Origin: Polynucleobacter meluiroseus | Lineage (GTDB): Bacteria > Pseudomonadota > Gammaproteobacteria > Burkholderiales > Burkholderiaceae | Direction of reading: 5' to 3' | Assembly (NCBI GenBank): GCA_943329505.2 | Contig: CALQED020000074.1 | Span: forward strand, 1 to 6,426 | DNA: 6,426 nucleotides | Part shown: positions 5,815 to 6,426 of the stretch, piece by piece | How the letters are laid out: each line of letters opens with the position of its first letter | How positions within the stretch are numbered: position 1 is the first letter of the stretch | The notes under the pieces: generated by a model | Databases searched by the model: none | Told to the model about the DNA's origin: nothing | Seen by the model: only the letters and a program-made list of their open reading frames with translations | Position numbers and translations under genes: made by a program

Positions 5815-6426
5815 ATGAAAATCTGTGTGATCGGTGGGGGCGGCGCTATTGGCGGCTATCTAGCTGTCATGTTGGCGCGAGCGGGCAATGAAGTGACAGT
5901 AGTTGCTCGTGGCGCGACACTAGCCGCTATTAAAGAGCGTGGTTTGGCCTTGATTATGAATGAGCAGCCAGAGCCATTGGTTGCAGAAGTGAAGGCCGTA
6001 GAAAAAATTAAAGATGCAGAAACACCAGATGTTGTGATTTTGGCGGTGAAGGCGCATCAGGTTGAGCCCATTATTGATGATTTGGCCGCCATAATGGGGC
6101 CAGAAACCATTTTGATTCCGATGCAAAACGGTATTCCTTGGTGGTATTTCCAAAAGCTTGATGGTGAGTACCAAGATCATTCTGTTGAAACAGTTGATGC
6201 TGGTGGCCTTGCTAAGAAAGCCATTAATCCAAACAACATCATTGGTTGCGTGGTGTATCCCGCAACCTTTACTCAAGCTCCTGGCGTGATTCGTCACGTG
6301 GAAGGCAATCGCTTCCCATTGGGCGAGTTAGATGGCAAGTCTACTGAGCGCATTCAGAAGATATCCGAGATGATGGGCGCGGCAGGCTTTAAATCTCCCA
6401 TTCTCGAGGATATTCGTTCTGAGATT
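5815..6426 (+). CDS. panE: 2-dehydropantoate 2-reductase (ketopantoate reductase, PanE/ApbA family), N-terminal 204 residues; continues past the right edge
   Basis: Predicted to reduce 2-dehydropantoate to pantoate with NADPH in pantothenate/CoA biosynthesis. The frame is open from ATG 5815 to the window end. Seen: a Rossmann start MKICVIGGGGAIGGYLA (1-17) carrying the GxGxxG-type nucleotide loop, VVILAVKAHQV (73-83) with Lys79, and LIPMQNGIPWW (100-110) with Asn105. These correspond to conserved Lys and Asn positions of E. coli PanE, aligned from memory. YPATFTQAPGVIRH (148-161) then leads into the end of the N-terminal domain. The window stops at EDIRSEI, just before the C-terminal domain in which the catalytic lysine (Lys176 in E. 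coli) would be expected, so activity cannot be confirmed. The Shine-Dalgarno site is weak (GGGG, 5 bases before ATG). Genomes of this group often carry several PanE-like paralogues, some probably acting on other 2-keto acids, so the symbol is a family-level call. Confidence 0.85.
   Translation, partial: MKICVIGGGGAIGGYLAVMLARAGNEVTVVARGATLAAIKERGLALIMNEQPEPLVAEVKAVEKIKDAETPDVVILAVKAHQVEPIIDDLAAIMGPETILIPMQNGIPWWYFQKLDGEYQDHSVETVDAGGLAKKAINPNNIIGCVVYPATFTQAPGVIRHVEGNRFPLGELDGKSTERIQKISEMMGAAGFKSPILEDIRSEI

Noticed and set aside
5920..6297. 125-residue open frame on the minus strand opposite panE
   Set aside because: It lies wholly antisense to a frame with clear PanE motifs, has no recognisable domain, and has a composition typical of a shadow frame.
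1..6426. Defence island, prophage, transposon or novel multi-gene system
   Set aside because: All seven genes fall in well-known chromosomal families. No integrase, transposase, terminal repeats, direct repeat arrays or unassigned genes are visible.

Overview
The window looks like ordinary chromosome from a betaproteobacterium, most likely Burkholderiaceae and close to Polynucleobacter. This is an inference from the protein types and the moderate base composition (judged by eye in the mid-40s % GC); no search was run. There are seven protein-coding genes, five complete and one cut at each edge. I see no tRNA, rRNA, CRISPR array, insertion sequence or phage gene. No non-coding stretch exceeds about 130 bases.

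Left part (1-2559, minus strand). Three genes form a tightly packed operon reading leftwards: a CorB/CorC-type membrane protein with a CNNM domain and two CBS domains, a short GspE/PilB-family secretion or pilus ATPase, and the N-terminus of its inner-membrane partner of the GspF/PilC family. Both junctions are 4-base stop/start overlaps (TTGA, then ATGA), which points to translational coupling. The ATPase and GspF-type protein would act together in a type IV pilus or type II secretion assembly machine. The CorB-type protein is probably only a co-transcribed neighbour.

Middle (2560-4294). A 131-base divergent gap separates this operon from a rightward O6-alkylguanine-DNA alkyltransferase gene (ogt), which directly reverses DNA alkylation damage. 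Its 3' end overlaps by 9 bases the 3' end of a leftward squalene/phytoene synthase-family gene. That enzyme has both Asp-rich motifs and resembles squalene synthases more than phytoene synthases, but no other terpenoid or hopanoid gene is visible.

Right part (4188-6426, plus strand). A 107-base divergent gap holds a TATAAT box and a good Shine-Dalgarno site for a sodium:solute symporter (SSS family, substrate unknown). Downstream is a 104-base gap with two back-to-back perfect hairpins. Then comes a ketopantoate-reductase (PanE-type) gene that leaves the window just before its catalytic lysine is expected.

No undescribed multi-gene system was found. The points most worth a second look are the solitary squalene-synthase-like gene with an unusual start, the 3'-3' overlap with ogt, the stop/start coupling in the secretion operon, and the tandem hairpins before panE.
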